A stretch of 42,782 nt of DNA from Sphingobacteriia bacterium. GTDB lineage: Bacteria; Bacteroidota; Bacteroidia; B-17B0; Aurantibacillaceae. The stretch lies in contig RFNG01000157.1 in NCBI GenBank assembly GCA_009927275.1, positions 1 through 42,782 on the forward strand, written 5' to 3'. The notes below the pieces were generated by a model, which had not been told where the DNA came from, did no database searches, and worked only from the letters and a program-made list of their open reading frames with translations. Positions 8,001 to 18,164 of this stretch are shown here, one piece after another (the first letter of the stretch is position 1; every line of letters begins with the position of its first letter). The position numbers and the translations under genes are program-made.

Positions 8001-8968
8001 TGTGAAATGCAATTAAAAGTTTCAATTAATACGCTATTTAACTCGGGCTTGCGTTTAACCGCTTCTGATAAATCAATACAACAGGGGCTTTGGTTTTTTA
8101 AACCTACCATAATACGTGTTTGGCCCGCAAGTAATTGTTTGATAGCATATACACCCAATACATGCGCATTAATTCGTTCAATAGCCGAAGGCACACCCCC
8201 GCGTTGAATATGACCTAAAACACTAACTCTAAACTCCAGAGCAGGAAATATTGATTTTAATTGATTTGCAATATTTAAGGCACCACCATGTTCATCGCCT
8301 TCGCCTACAATAATTATTTTACTGCTTTTACTGCTTCTCCAATTTTGCATGCGGGCAACTAATTGTTCAAAATCATTTTTAAGTTCGGGTACTAATATGG
8401 CTTCAGCTCCACCAGAAAGTGCTGCATGCAATGCCAGTTGTCCAGAATCGCGTCCCATGAGTTCAATTAAAAAAATGCGATCATGACTTTCGGCGGTATC
8501 GCGAATACGGTCTATGGCTTCAACAGCAGTATTTAATGCGGTATCAAATCCAATTGTGTAGTCGGTACCGTTTAAATCATTATCAATGGTGCATGGAATG
8601 CCAATTACAGCAATGGCATGCTCATTTAATAGGGCTTGCGCCCCTTTAAAGCTACCGTCACCGCCTAAAATAATTAAACCTTGTAAATTGTGTAATTGTA
8701 GTGTTTGTATGGCTTTAAGCCTGCCCTGTGGCGTTTTAAAGGCTGCACTTCGAGCCGTTTTTAAAAGCGTACCGCCCCGTGCACTCCAACCGGACACGGT
8801 TTCAGAGCGTAGCATACAAAACGTATTATGTATTAGACCTTCATAACCATTATAAAAACCAATAACTTCAATTTTTGCATCAATAGCCGACCGAACTACC
8901 GCTCGAATACAAGCATTCATGCCGGGTGCATCACCGCCCGAACAAAGTAATCCAATTCGCCTAATCAT
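7997..8968 (-). CDS. pfkA: ATP-dependent 6-phosphofructokinase
   Basis: PfkA phosphorylates fructose 6-phosphate to fructose 1,6-bisphosphate, the committed step of glycolysis. The 323 residues match the bacterial subunit. Seen in order: the ATP-loop LLCSGGDAPGMNA at residues 7-19; GGDGSFKGA, whose GGDGS form is that of ATP-using rather than pyrophosphate-using enzymes; the catalytic block TIDND (proton-acceptor Asp); and the substrate-binding segment ELMGRDSG. ATG at 8968 fits the family start. It is divergent from ruvX across only 26 nt and overlaps the following MFS gene by 4 nt. Confidence 0.97.
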   Translation of the reverse strand: MIRRIGLLCSGGDAPGMNACIRAVVRSAIDAKIEVIGFYNGYEGLIHNTFCMLRSETVSGWSARGGTLLKTARSAAFKTPQGRLKAIQTLQLHNLQGLIILGGDGSFKGAQALLNEHAIAVIGIPCTIDNDLNGTDYTIGFDTALNTAVEAIDRIRDTAESHDRIFLIELMGRDSGQLALHAALSGGAEAILVPELKNDFEQLVARMQNWRSSKSSKIIIVGEGDEHGGALNIANQLKSIFPALEFRVSVLGHIQRGGVPSAIERINAHVLGVYAIKQLLAGQTRIMVGLKNQSPCCIDLSEAVKRKPELNSVLIETFNCISQ

Positions 8969-8981
8969 AGCCTAATTTACG

Positions 8982-8989
8982 TAATTTTA
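8982..8989 (+). promoter_or_regulatory. Probable -7 box before ruvX (TAATTTTA)
   Basis: TAATTTTA ends 5 nt before the ruvX ATG in the 26-nt gap shared with divergent pfkA. A weaker match, TAAATTAG (8979 to 8972 on the minus strand), sits 3 nt before the pfkA ATG. If both are used, two promoters are packed back to back and their upstream elements lie inside the opposite coding sequences. Confidence 0.4.
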
Positions 8990-8994
8990 AATCC

Positions 8995-9417
8995 ATGGGT
9001 CGCATTTTAGCAATTGACTACGGTTCAAAACGTGTTGGATTAGCAGTAACCGATCCTTTAAAAATTATTGCCACCGGACTTGATACGGTTCATGTTAAAG
9101 ATATAATGAATTATTTAAAGGCATATTTGCTTCGTGAGACCGTAGAACGTATTGTATTGGGGGAACCCAAAACCTTACAAAACACCCCAAGTGCAAGTGC
9201 ACGTTTTGTAGAACCCTTTGCTGTTTTTTTAAAACGTCAGTTTCCGCATATTCCCGTAGATCGATGGGACGAACGGTTTACCACACATTTGGCAAAAAAA
9301 AGTTTACTTGAAAACGGACTAACCAAAACGCAACGCCGTGAAAAATCACAGCTTGACCAAATTAGTGCAGTTATTTTATTACAGGACTATCTTAATTATT
9401 TACAACGCCCTACATGA
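8995..9417 (+). CDS. ruvX: RuvX/YqgF family RNase-H-fold nuclease
   Basis: A 140-residue protein with the N-terminal motif GRILAIDYGSKRVGLA, which carries the first catalytic Asp of the RNase-H-like fold. It also has ERIVLGEP in the middle and VDRWDERFTT plus DQISAVILLQDYL near the C-terminus, all at family positions. Members were named as putative Holliday-junction resolvases and are implicated in 16S rRNA 5' processing. Coupling to rsmE (15-nt gap), itself a 16S rRNA modification gene, fits a ribosome-maturation role. The start ATG lies 5 nt after a -7 box. Confidence 0.94.
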   Translation: MGRILAIDYGSKRVGLAVTDPLKIIATGLDTVHVKDIMNYLKAYLLRETVERIVLGEPKTLQNTPSASARFVEPFAVFLKRQFPHIPVDRWDERFTTHLAKKSLLENGLTKTQRREKSQLDQISAVILLQDYLNYLQRPT

Positions 9418-9432
9418 TGTACAGATAAACCC

Positions 9433-10134
9433 ATGAATTTATTTTTTGCAGAATTTCACTCGGATTATGCCCTATTAAGTGTTCAGGAAAGTCAGCATTG
9501 CCTTAAAGTATTGCGTCACCGTTTGGGTGACATCATATGGGTTACAGAGGGTAAGGGAAAAGCTATAAAAAGTGAAATTATACAAATTGAATACCAACAG
9601 GTAAAAGTTGCATTTCGTGAAACCATTTACTATGGCCCCAAACCGGGTCCATTCGGCCTGTTTATAGCTCCTACTAAACATGCTGACAGAACCGAGTGGC
9701 TTGTAGAAAAAGCAACCGAACTTGGCATTCAACAATTAGGTTTTTTTATTTCACAGTATTCCGAACGGCGGCATTTAAATATGAAACGCATTGAGGCAAT
9801 TGTTGAAGCGGCTTTAAAGCAGTCCCAACGCACTATTAAACCTGTAATTTATGAAATGCATCCTTTGGAATTTTTTTTAAATGCGCACACCGGACCGAAT
9901 TTAGGCATTGCCCATTGTCAGCCGGGTAATAAATGTACCCTCCAGGAATGGGCAAGTCAAAAACATCACATGTATACCTTGTTCATTGGCCCTGAAGGTG
10001 ATTTTTCACCCTCTGAAATACTCTTGGCTAAAACGAAGGGTGCTATTGACATCAGCTTAGGCGAAGCCCGCCTGCGAACTGAAACTGCAGCACTTTATGC
10101 ATGCAGTGTATTACAGGCACTTACAATTACTTAA
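9433..10134 (+). CDS. rsmE: 16S rRNA m3U1498 methyltransferase RsmE
   Basis: RsmE transfers a methyl group from SAM to N3 of U1498 in the decoding region of 16S rRNA. The 233 residues comprise an N-terminal PUA-like domain (to about residue 70) and a C-terminal SPOUT domain. The trefoil-knot SAM site is visible as FIGPEGDFSPSE followed by LGEARLRTETAAL, both diagnostic. ERRHLNMKR in the middle matches the family RS.ER.. region. It is the second gene after ruvX. Its last 8 nt overlap the convergent glutathione-peroxidase gene. Confidence 0.96.
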   Translation: MNLFFAEFHSDYALLSVQESQHCLKVLRHRLGDIIWVTEGKGKAIKSEIIQIEYQQVKVAFRETIYYGPKPGPFGLFIAPTKHADRTEWLVEKATELGIQQLGFFISQYSERRHLNMKRIEAIVEAALKQSQRTIKPVIYEMHPLEFFLNAHTGPNLGIAHCQPGNKCTLQEWASQKHHMYTLFIGPEGDFSPSEILLAKTKGAIDISLGEARLRTETAALYACSVLQALTIT

Positions 10135-10660
10135 TTAAAGACGTAATTTCAGAACTTAATGGACTTGTACTGCTTGCAAAAAAACGTATCACCTTACCGT
10201 CTTTTCCAATAAGGTATTTGCAAAAATTCCAAGTTGGTTTATCCGCACAGCCACCATTTAATTTGGCATTACATAACCATTGGTATAAGGGATGGGTGTC
10301 GGACCCGCTCACTGAAATTTTTTCAAGCATTAAAAATGAAACGCCATAATTTTTTTTACAAAATTCAGAGATATCGGCAGCTGTACCGGGTTCCTGGCCT
10401 CCAAAATTATTTGCCGGAATTCCAATTACAGCAATATTAGAGCCATGTTGTTTGTGTAACTGTTCTAGTTCTTTATACTGCGGTGTGTACCCGCATTTGC
10501 TGGCAACATTAACAAGTAGAATGCACTTCCCTTTAAGGGATTCAAAATTAAAGGACTTTCCATCTAATGTTTTTAAGGAAAACGAATACACAGTTTGTTG
10601 TGAAGTCATAAAAAGTGTTGCGCAAAAAAAATAAATTAAAAAAAATATGCGGTGTATCAT
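10127..10660 (-). CDS. Secreted glutathione peroxidase-like thiol peroxidase
   Basis: A 177-residue member of the GPx family with a cysteine in place of selenocysteine. It reduces hydroperoxides, in bacteria usually with thioredoxin-like donors. An N-terminal hydrophobic segment (residues 4-20) looks like a signal peptide or anchor, placing the enzyme in the periplasm, which is less usual for the family. The catalytic site reads NVASKCGYTP (Cys56), Gln89 in GGQEPG, and Trp144-Asn145 in PTWNF; Cys101 is a candidate resolving cysteine. Its ATG overlaps the citrate synthase stop codon as TAATG, so it is translationally coupled to that gene. Confidence 0.94.
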   Translation of the reverse strand: MIHRIFFLIYFFCATLFMTSQQTVYSFSLKTLDGKSFNFESLKGKCILLVNVASKCGYTPQYKELEQLHKQHGSNIAVIGIPANNFGGQEPGTAADISEFCKKNYGVSFLMLEKISVSGSDTHPLYQWLCNAKLNGGCADKPTWNFCKYLIGKDGKVIRFFASSTSPLSSEITSLIK

Positions 10661-11979
10661 TATATGCTGGCTTTAGAGGCTTTTATTTTTGCTTTAATAT
10701 TTTCGGTAGTAACAGAACCCGGACGTTCAATGGGCGATCCGGTAGCTCTATCCCATATATAACCGGCCAAAACTCCAAGGGCACGACTTACTCCAAACAA
10801 TACCGTGTAAAAATCATGTTCGTGCATTCCATAGTGCACCAGTAAGGCACCTGAGTGCGCATCTACATTTGGCCATGGATTTTTAATTTTTCCGGTGGCT
10901 TCTAGTATGGGCGGCGCTACTTCATAAATCATTTGCACAATTTCGCAAACATCGTCTTTTTGAATATAGGTTTTGTAAAAATCTTGTTGGGCTGTAAAGC
11001 GCGGATCTGTTTTACGTAACACGGCATGGCCATAACCCGGAACTACTTTGCCTTCTGCAAGTGTTTTTTTAATGTAATCTGCAATTTGCGCTTTAGAGGG
11101 TAAACCGCCTCCAAGACTTTCTTTAAGCTCCATAATCCAGCCCAAAACTTCTTGGTTGGCTAATCCATGAAGCGGTCCGGCTAATCCGTTCATGCCCGCA
11201 GCAAAGGCTAGGTAAGGATCAGAAAGCGCGGAGCCTACCAAATGCGTTGTATGCGCTGAAACGTTACCACCTTCATGATCAGCATGTATCGTTAAATACA
11301 AACGCATAAGCCGTTTCATATCAAAACTTTCAAATCCTAACATATGAGCAAAATTGGCCGCCCAGTCCAATTTGTGATCCGGTTCAATGTGTACGCCGCC
11401 TTTATATTTTCTGCGGTAAATGTAAGCTGCTATACGGGGTAATCGGGCAATAAGATTCATGCTGTCTTCATAGGCATAATCCCAATATTCTTTTTTACTA
11501 ATACCTTTTGCATAGGCTTTTGCAAAAAGTGATTCGCGCTGCATGGCCATTATCCCAACAACAAATTGCGTCATGGGATGTGTATCTGCCGGTAAAGCTT
11601 CTAAAACATCAAAAACATGTTTGGGTACGATGCTGCGCTTAGCCCATTCGGCGGTTATATAGGCTACATCCTCTGTTGTAGGCAATTCGCCTACAAGCAT
11701 TAAATAAAAAATGCCCTCGGGTAATGGTTCGGTTCCACCGGGTGCTTTGGGCAATTGTTTTCTTAATTCCGGTATGGAATACCCCCTAAAGCGAATTCCC
11801 TCTTCTGCATCTAACCGAGAGGTTTCAGTTACCATACCTACCATACCACGCATACCTTGGTATACTTGAGCTACTGTTATTTCGCCAAGTTTAAGATCAC
11901 CATGCGTTTTAATAATGTCTTTAATGTCTGCGGCAAGTAGTTCTGCTTTTAATTTAAATTTTTCTTTCAAGGGGTCCAT
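10660..11979 (-). CDS. gltA: Citrate synthase, mitochondrial (eukaryotic) type
   Basis: Citrate synthase condenses acetyl-CoA and oxaloacetate at the entry of the TCA cycle. The catalytic residues are in place: His271 in [12 protein letters not shown], His318 in [16 protein letters not shown] and Asp373 in [11 protein letters not shown]. These blocks, plus [15 protein letters not shown] near residue 57 and [14 protein letters not shown] near 231, follow the animal mitochondrial enzyme almost word for word rather than the hexameric E. coli GltA type. The protein is 439 residues with no targeting-peptide-like extension. It sits between enolase (6-nt gap) and glutathione peroxidase (TAATG overlap). 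Confidence 0.96.
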   Translation of the reverse strand: MDPLKEKFKLKAELLAADIKDIIKTHGDLKLGEITVAQVYQGMRGMVGMVTETSRLDAEEGIRFRGYSIPELRKQLPKAPGGTEPLPEGIFYLMLVGELPTTEDVAYITAEWAKRSIVPKHVFDVLEALPADTHPMTQFVVGIMAMQRESLFAKAYAKGISKKEYWDYAYEDSMNLIARLPRIAAYIYRRKYKGGVHIEPDHKLDWAANFAHMLGFESFDMKRLMRLYLTIHADHEGGNVSAHTTHLVGSALSDPYLAFAAGMNGLAGPLHGLANQEVLGWIMELKESLGGGLPSKAQIADYIKKTLAEGKVVPGYGHAVLRKTDPRFTAQQDFYKTYIQKDDVCEIVQMIYEVAPPILEATGKIKNPWPNVDAHSGALLVHYGMHEHDFYTVLFGVSRALGVLAGYIWDRATGSPIERPGSVTTENIKAKIKASKASI

Positions 11980-11985
11980 AGCTAT

Positions 11986-13389
<1,404 letters not shown>

Positions 13390-13486
13390 TCAAAAACATC
13401 ATGGTAAATTTTTTTAATGTGGCAATAAGCGTTTTATTTTAATCAAAGAAATGTTTAATGGCAAGGATACTAATTTTAAAAAAATA

Positions 13487-13858
13487 TTAAATTTTTAGAG
13501 TCCTAGAATCTTGCTGCAGGCCTGATATGTCTTTTTTTGGAATTGTGCTGTAAACCAATGAATAAGAATCTTGCATCAATGACACAATCAATGCATCTGA
13601 AATTCCGGCATTTATATAAACACTAATCCAATGTTTCTTATTCATGTGAAACGCCGGTTTTATGCCCTCGTATTTAGCCTGTAACACCAAACTGGTTTCG
13701 GGTTTGCATTTTAGGTTTATAAAATCAAATGTTAAACTATCGGTTAAAGCAAATACTTTTGCCCCCACTTTAACTGCAAGTGTATGTGAGTTAAACGGAA
13801 AGTCTGGCCAAGCATGGGGCAAGCGTAATGCATGTAACTTAAACGCTTCGTAGGTCAT
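13487..13858 (-). CDS. MmcQ/YjbR family protein
   Basis: A 123-residue small protein of the MmcQ/YjbR family, which adopts a CyaY-like double-wing fold; its cellular role is not settled. Family features are seen in order: LRLPHAWPDFPF at the N-terminus, VKVGAKVFAL in the first sheet, INLKCKPE, GIKPAFHMNKKHWISV in the middle, and a SYSLV segment near the C-terminus. The ATG abuts the U-tract of the tRNA-Val terminator with no room for a ribosome-binding site. Expression therefore depends on read-through or on an unrecognised promoter. The 205 nt between this gene and the enolase start hold no further gene I can see. Confidence 0.85.
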   Translation of the reverse strand: MTYEAFKLHALRLPHAWPDFPFNSHTLAVKVGAKVFALTDSLTFDFINLKCKPETSLVLQAKYEGIKPAFHMNKKHWISVYINAGISDALIVSLMQDSYSLVYSTIPKKDISGLQQDSRTLKI

Positions 13859-13880
13859 AAAAAAACCCGCTAGGGCGGGT
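13859..13880 (-). terminator. Terminator of tRNA-Val
   Basis: On the minus strand the hairpin ACCCGC-CCTA-GCGGGT (13880 to 13865) begins directly after the encoded CCA and runs into a U-tract (to 13859). The next base is the A of the MmcQ/YjbR start codon at 13858. Confidence 0.8.
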
Positions 13881-13958
13881 TGGTGGGAACTACTGGGTTC
13901 GAACCAGTGACCCCCTGCTTGTAAGGCAGGTGCTCTGAACCAGCTGAGCTAAGCTCCC
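13881..13958 (-). tRNA. tRNA-Val (anticodon TAC)
   Basis: The minus strand shows acceptor GGGAGCT/AGTTCCC, D arm, anticodon stem CCTGC/GCAGG around loop CTTACAA (anticodon TAC), T arm CTGGGTTCGAACCCAG and an encoded CCA at 13883-13881. It lies 22 nt after the stop of the zinc-ribbon gene, has its own -7 box, and is closed by a terminator directly at its 3' end. Confidence 0.97.
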
Positions 13959-13965
13959 AATGGGT

Positions 13966-13973
13966 TAAAGATA
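13966..13973 (-). promoter_or_regulatory. -7 box of the tRNA-Val promoter (TATCTTTA)
   Basis: TATCTTTA on the minus strand ends 7 nt before the mature tRNA 5' end, within the 22-nt gap after the zinc-ribbon gene. The predicted start site would leave only a few bases of 5' leader for RNase P to remove. Confidence 0.55.
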
Positions 13974-13980
13974 CGTAGAA

Positions 13981-14742
13981 TTAGTTTTCGGTTTCAGAAA
14001 AATTTTGATCTACTAAAACGCGACCGCAATGTTCACATACAATAATTTTTTTATTCATGCGGATATCAAGTTGACGTTGCGGGGGAATATTGTTATAGCA
14101 GCCACCGCACGCATCACGTTCAATAGCCACTACAGCAAGGCCATTGCGCACATTGCCACGTATACGCTGGTAAGCATGTAATAAACGTGTTTCAATGGCT
14201 TTGGTAGCAGTATCGCTTTCAGCTATTAAAGCTTGTTCTTCTTTTTCTGTTTCGGCAATAATTTCATCCAATTCAGCTTTTTTGATTTTTAAATCACTTG
14301 AGCGTTCTTCAAATTCTTTTTTAGATTGCTCTAATACTTCAGACTTTAATTCTATAGCAGCTTTAGCCTCTTTCATTCGTTTTTCAGCAAGCTGAATTTC
14401 TAAATTTTGAAACTCAATTTCTTTAGTAATAGCATCGTATTCACGGTTATTACGCACTTTGGATTGCTGTGCCTGATACTTTTTAATATTAGCTTGAAAG
14501 TCTTTGATGGCCTGCTTTTTATCGTTTAACTGTTGTTCTAAATCCTGAACCTCAGCAGTTATATTGTTTAAACGGGTTTCGAGTCCGGTTACGGTATCTT
14601 CTAAATCACTTACCTCCAAAGGTAATTCACCCCGTATGGTACGTAGTTTATCAATTTTAGTGTCAATTTGTTGTAAGGTGTACAAGTTTCGTAATTTACC
14701 TTCTATGGTAAGGTCAATCTTTTCTTTAATTTTTGCGCTCAT
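13981..14742 (-). CDS. Coiled-coil protein with C4 zinc ribbon (DUF164/CT398-like)
   Basis: A 253-residue cytoplasmic protein. Residues 15-185 are a long, charged, heptad-rich coiled coil that probably folds back as a hairpin. The C-terminus carries a zinc ribbon with cysteine pairs Cys212/Cys215 (ACGGC) and Cys236/Cys239 (CEHC). This architecture defines the DUF164/CT398-like family, whose function is not established; a nucleic-acid or polymerase-related role has been suggested from structure. Its ATG overlaps the Nif3 stop by 4 nt (ATGA), so it is the third gene of the ppiD-like / Nif3 operon. The Nif3-zinc-ribbon pairing is recurrent in Bacteroidota. Confidence 0.9.
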   Translation of the reverse strand: MSAKIKEKIDLTIEGKLRNLYTLQQIDTKIDKLRTIRGELPLEVSDLEDTVTGLETRLNNITAEVQDLEQQLNDKKQAIKDFQANIKKYQAQQSKVRNNREYDAITKEIEFQNLEIQLAEKRMKEAKAAIELKSEVLEQSKKEFEERSSDLKIKKAELDEIIAETEKEEQALIAESDTATKAIETRLLHAYQRIRGNVRNGLAVVAIERDACGGCYNNIPPQRQLDIRMNKKIIVCEHCGRVLVDQNFSETEN

Positions 14743-15839
14743 GTTATAAAATACTTTACAGGTGATGTTGATGTAGCTGTAAAATGGATTGCAAATTTAG
14801 GAAATTCTTTTTGAATTACACGAGCTATTTGTTTAAGCGTAAATTGCTCAGTTTCAGCATGTCCCGCATTTACAAGTAAAAAATTAGCGCTTCCATGAAA
14901 AAAATTATGATAGCTTATATCAGCAGTTATAAAGGCATCTAATTGTTTATGTAGGGCATTGGGTATTAAAAATGAACCGCTTCCCCCACATAAACCTACC
15001 TTTTTAATGGGATGTTGCACAGATCCTGAATAACTTAAAACGGGACACTGAAGAACCTCACAGATTCGTTTCAAAAATTGTTTACCATCCATTGGATTTT
15101 TTAAAATGCCCCAAGCTCCAGATCCGGTTTCTGAATTTTGATTTTCTAAGGCAAGAATATCGTATGCAGGAGTTTCATACGGATGATGTGCATGCACCGT
15201 TTCAGTAATTTTTGAAAGGAGTTGTTTTGGAAACACAAGTTCTAAACGGGTTTCTGATGTATAGCTCAGTGTGCCTGAAGTTCCCGAATAGGGATTGGCA
15301 TTTAAATCAGGTAAAAACGAACCTTGACCCGTACTTGTGTAGCTGCACTTTGAATACTTACCAAGGGTGCCTGCACCAATGTTAAATAATGCTTCGGCAA
15401 GTGTATTTTCATGGGAGGGAGGAACAAAAACAACCAATTTAAACCAATGGGCTGATTTGGGTGCTAAAACACTGTGTAAGTCTATACCAAGCGCATGCGC
15501 TAAGCTTTGGTTTACACCATTAAGAACATTATCAAAATTTGTGTGAAAGGCATACAATTGAATATTATTACGTATTAATGCCGCAACCATACGCTCGGTT
15601 TCTGAAGAAGTTCCAATGTGACGCAGCGGTTTAAACAAAAGCGGATGATGCGTAAGAATAACATTGCATTTTAAAAGAAGTGCTTCATCAATAAGTTCTG
15701 GAGTACAATCTAATCCAATTAAAACGCCCTTAATTTCGGTTTCAGGATCGCCAATTTGAAGTCCCGAATTATCATAGGATTCTTGTAATTCTCTGGGGGC
15801 AAATGCCTCAAGACATTGTATGAGGTCTTTAAATTTCAA
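14739..15839 (-). CDS. Nif3-like dinuclear metal centre protein
   Basis: A 366-residue member of the Nif3/YqfO (GTP cyclohydrolase I type 2-like) family, a toroidal hexamer with two metals per subunit. Metal ligands are visible in LTHHPLLFKP (about residues 62-71), HTNFDN (98-103) and near the C-terminus in VNAGHAETEQF. The extra central region with HHPYETPAYD is the CutA/PII-like insert of the long YqfO form. The start is TTG at 15839: it aligns with the family MKxKDLIQxLE opening, and there is no ATG because the ppiD-like stop lies 2 nt upstream. The biochemical role is undetermined. Confidence 0.92.
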   Translation of the reverse strand: MKFKDLIQCLEAFAPRELQESYDNSGLQIGDPETEIKGVLIGLDCTPELIDEALLLKCNVILTHHPLLFKPLRHIGTSSETERMVAALIRNNIQLYAFHTNFDNVLNGVNQSLAHALGIDLHSVLAPKSAHWFKLVVFVPPSHENTLAEALFNIGAGTLGKYSKCSYTSTGQGSFLPDLNANPYSGTSGTLSYTSETRLELVFPKQLLSKITETVHAHHPYETPAYDILALENQNSETGSGAWGILKNPMDGKQFLKRICEVLQCPVLSYSGSVQHPIKKVGLCGGSGSFLIPNALHKQLDAFITADISYHNFFHGSANFLLVNAGHAETEQFTLKQIARVIQKEFPKFAIHFTATSTSPVKYFIT

Positions 15840-15841
15840 TG

Positions 15842-18022
15842 TTAATCAAGTTTGCCCAAACGCGACTCAATATCTGCAAGTTCTTTAAGCGCATTAAAAC
15901 TAGAAAAATCACTTCGCCCGGCCAATTCGCTTTCTAAGCGGCGCTGTTCTTCACGAATTATGGATGGTGCTGCATTTATTTGGCGTTTTAAGAGGTTTAA
16001 CGCAAAAACACCTTGTTCACCAGCAATAGCACCACTATAAACATTGGTTTTAATACCTGATAATGTTCCCATAAAATATAAATCTTGACCCATTTCACCA
16101 AATGCAGGAAGGCCCGATTTTACATTTCGTTCGGTTTTTACACTTATGTTACATTTTGATGCAACAGCGTTTAATGTGTTTCCGGAGGCTTTAAATTCAG
16201 CCATTAATTGTACAGCCTTTTTTTCGTTAAGAACTTTAATACGAATATCATTTTTAACAAGTTCTAAGGCCAAGTAACCAGGATTTTTTATTGCGGCAAG
16301 TTTTACAACAATATGTCGGTCATCGGTTTTAAAATAAGCTATATCACCGGTTTTAGCAGTAAAGGCCCAATGAATAAGTTCTCGAACATTACCAAGTCCG
16401 CCCTGTAATTGGCGATCCGTTTCTTTTAAATTATCGGACATACGCTTGGTAAGTTTTTGTTTTTCAACAGCCTGATCAAACTTTTCGGAAGTATTGTTTT
16501 CGCTTGAAAATTGAAACGCTTTGGCGTAAATTTTTTGATTGGTTTGTTCACTTGCACGTATTGGCTTAAATATTTGTGCAATGGAATATGTTTTATGTTT
16601 TCCGGAACTTACATTTAGTACTTCAATAATATGATATCCAAATTGGGTTTCAACAACTTTAATATCACCTGTAGTACCTTTTAGTCCAGTATATTTAAAT
16701 GCATCTACAAAACCTGTAGACTCATTAAACCAACCATAATCTCCCAAAGCAAAAACTTTGGCTTCAGGATTAATTTTTTTACTACCCGGATCGTCACTCA
16801 TTTGAACTACCAATGAATCAAAAGAAACCGTCTTTTTTTGGATTAAAACCAACAGGCTGTCAGCAATTGCTTTGGCGCGCTCTTTGGTACGAGTGGCCTG
16901 ACGGCTTTGAGGATCCGATGTTCCAATCAGTATGTGACGCACTCGTGCGCTGTCTGCAATAGACTCTGTATTTTGTAATTTGTATATTTTGTAATATGCA
17001 CCTTCGTTATAAGGACCAAATACAGTTCCGCGGGCAGCGGTATAAACAGTGCTGTCTCTAATAATCATGGTTTTACGCGTTAGATTTTGTATAACCACAT
17101 CACCATTTTCACTTTCCTGCTGCATAAACAGACTGTCTTCAGAGGTTGTTTTGCCTTCAAAAGCTTTAGCGCATCGTTGCGCATCCATACCAACAACATT
17201 AATATCCGAATCACTTGGAAGCACATCAAAGGTTACATATTCAACTTTCCTAACATCTTCTGCATTTTTAAATTCATATTGATGGGCTTTGTAATAGGCT
17301 TCTAAATCGTCATCTGTAATTTTAACCGCATTATCTGGGATCGTTGCATAAGACTTATATACATATTCAAAATCAAGATCAGCATTGGAATGGGTATTGG
17401 ATAATGTAGCCTCTGATTGGGTAACATACATGGATTTACTTAACAATGTTCTGTATTTAGAAAAGATAAGAGTATTTTTAACTTGGTCTTCCATTTGTTT
17501 TACAGCCATTTCAGATTCGCCGGTTACACTTTGCACCGCTTGCTTCCATTTTATTAAATCCAGGGTGCCATCAGGTTTGGAAAATTGCTGATTGATGCGG
17601 CCGGTATTGGGATCTGTAAGGTTTTGAAGAATGGTTTGATCAGGATTCATTACAACGTGCTGATACAATTCGTTTTCTCCAACCATAATACCGGCTGCTT
17701 CGTAAGCGGGTCTTATTGCAAATTCAACAACATATTGCTGCCATAAATTGTCCATAAGTTGGCCCCGAACCTGATCATCTGCTTCCTGGCCGCGTTGCTG
17801 CTTAAATTGATTAATTTGCATATCCAGGCGGTTTAAAAAATCATTTCGTTCGATGGCTTTTCCATTTATGTGACCAACAAAACGGTCATCGCTGCCAAAC
17901 AAGGAGGAACCTGAACCCAAAAGGCTTTCTAAAATAAATATGAGTAAGGCAACACCAACTAATCCCACTAAAAGTCCGGTTTTTCGGCGAATACGTTCAA
18001 GAATACTAAGCTGTTCTGACAT
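15842..18022 (-). CDS. PpiD/SurA-like membrane-anchored peptidyl-prolyl isomerase
   Basis: A 726-residue periplasmic folding factor. A short cytoplasmic tail is followed by one membrane helix (about residues 15-35, LLVGLVGVALLIFILESLL) that anchors it facing the periplasm. A SurA_N-type helical domain follows (to about 270). A parvulin (PPIC) domain begins at VRHILIGT near 342 and ends with FGYHIIEVL near 460; FALGDYGWF is the active-site strand. A second, degenerate chaperone half completes it. This order and length are typical of the Bacteroidota PpiD-like protein, probably helping outer-membrane protein biogenesis. It heads a three-gene operon from a textbook promoter at 18048-18078. Confidence 0.94.
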   Translation of the reverse strand: MSEQLSILERIRRKTGLLVGLVGVALLIFILESLLGSGSSLFGSDDRFVGHINGKAIERNDFLNRLDMQINQFKQQRGQEADDQVRGQLMDNLWQQYVVEFAIRPAYEAAGIMVGENELYQHVVMNPDQTILQNLTDPNTGRINQQFSKPDGTLDLIKWKQAVQSVTGESEMAVKQMEDQVKNTLIFSKYRTLLSKSMYVTQSEATLSNTHSNADLDFEYVYKSYATIPDNAVKITDDDLEAYYKAHQYEFKNAEDVRKVEYVTFDVLPSDSDINVVGMDAQRCAKAFEGKTTSEDSLFMQQESENGDVVIQNLTRKTMIIRDSTVYTAARGTVFGPYNEGAYYKIYKLQNTESIADSARVRHILIGTSDPQSRQATRTKERAKAIADSLLVLIQKKTVSFDSLVVQMSDDPGSKKINPEAKVFALGDYGWFNESTGFVDAFKYTGLKGTTGDIKVVETQFGYHIIEVLNVSSGKHKTYSIAQIFKPIRASEQTNQKIYAKAFQFSSENNTSEKFDQAVEKQKLTKRMSDNLKETDRQLQGGLGNVRELIHWAFTAKTGDIAYFKTDDRHIVVKLAAIKNPGYLALELVKNDIRIKVLNEKKAVQLMAEFKASGNTLNAVASKCNISVKTERNVKSGLPAFGEMGQDLYFMGTLSGIKTNVYSGAIAGEQGVFALNLLKRQINAAPSIIREEQRRLESELAGRSDFSSFNALKELADIESRLGKLD

Positions 18023-18047
18023 GTTACAATGTTATTTTTAAGGAAAG

Positions 18048-18078
18048 CAAAGATAGTATTTTGAACCGTTTCGCCAAA
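18048..18078 (-). promoter_or_regulatory. Promoter of the ppiD-like operon (TTTG-N19-TATCTTTG)
   Basis: On the minus strand TTTG (18078 to 18075), a 19-nt spacer and TATCTTTG (18055 to 18048) match both elements of the Bacteroidota consensus exactly. The predicted start site is near 18044, giving a leader of about 22 nt. This is among the longest leaders in the window. Confidence 0.8.
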
Positions 18079-18151
18079 ACACGCCTAAGAACGGCTTTAT
18101 TTAGAATTATTAATAGTAGTTAACATCACGAAATACCTGATGTGCACATTG

Positions 18152-18159
18152 TATTTTTG
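18152..18159 (+). promoter_or_regulatory. -7 box of dnaE (TATTTTTG)
   Basis: An exact TAnnTTTG match ends 5 nt before the dnaE ATG at 18165. No TTG is seen 17-23 nt upstream. The region is shared with the divergent ppiD-like promoter; the two boxes are about 100 nt apart. Confidence 0.6.
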
Positions 18160-18164
18160 CAGTT

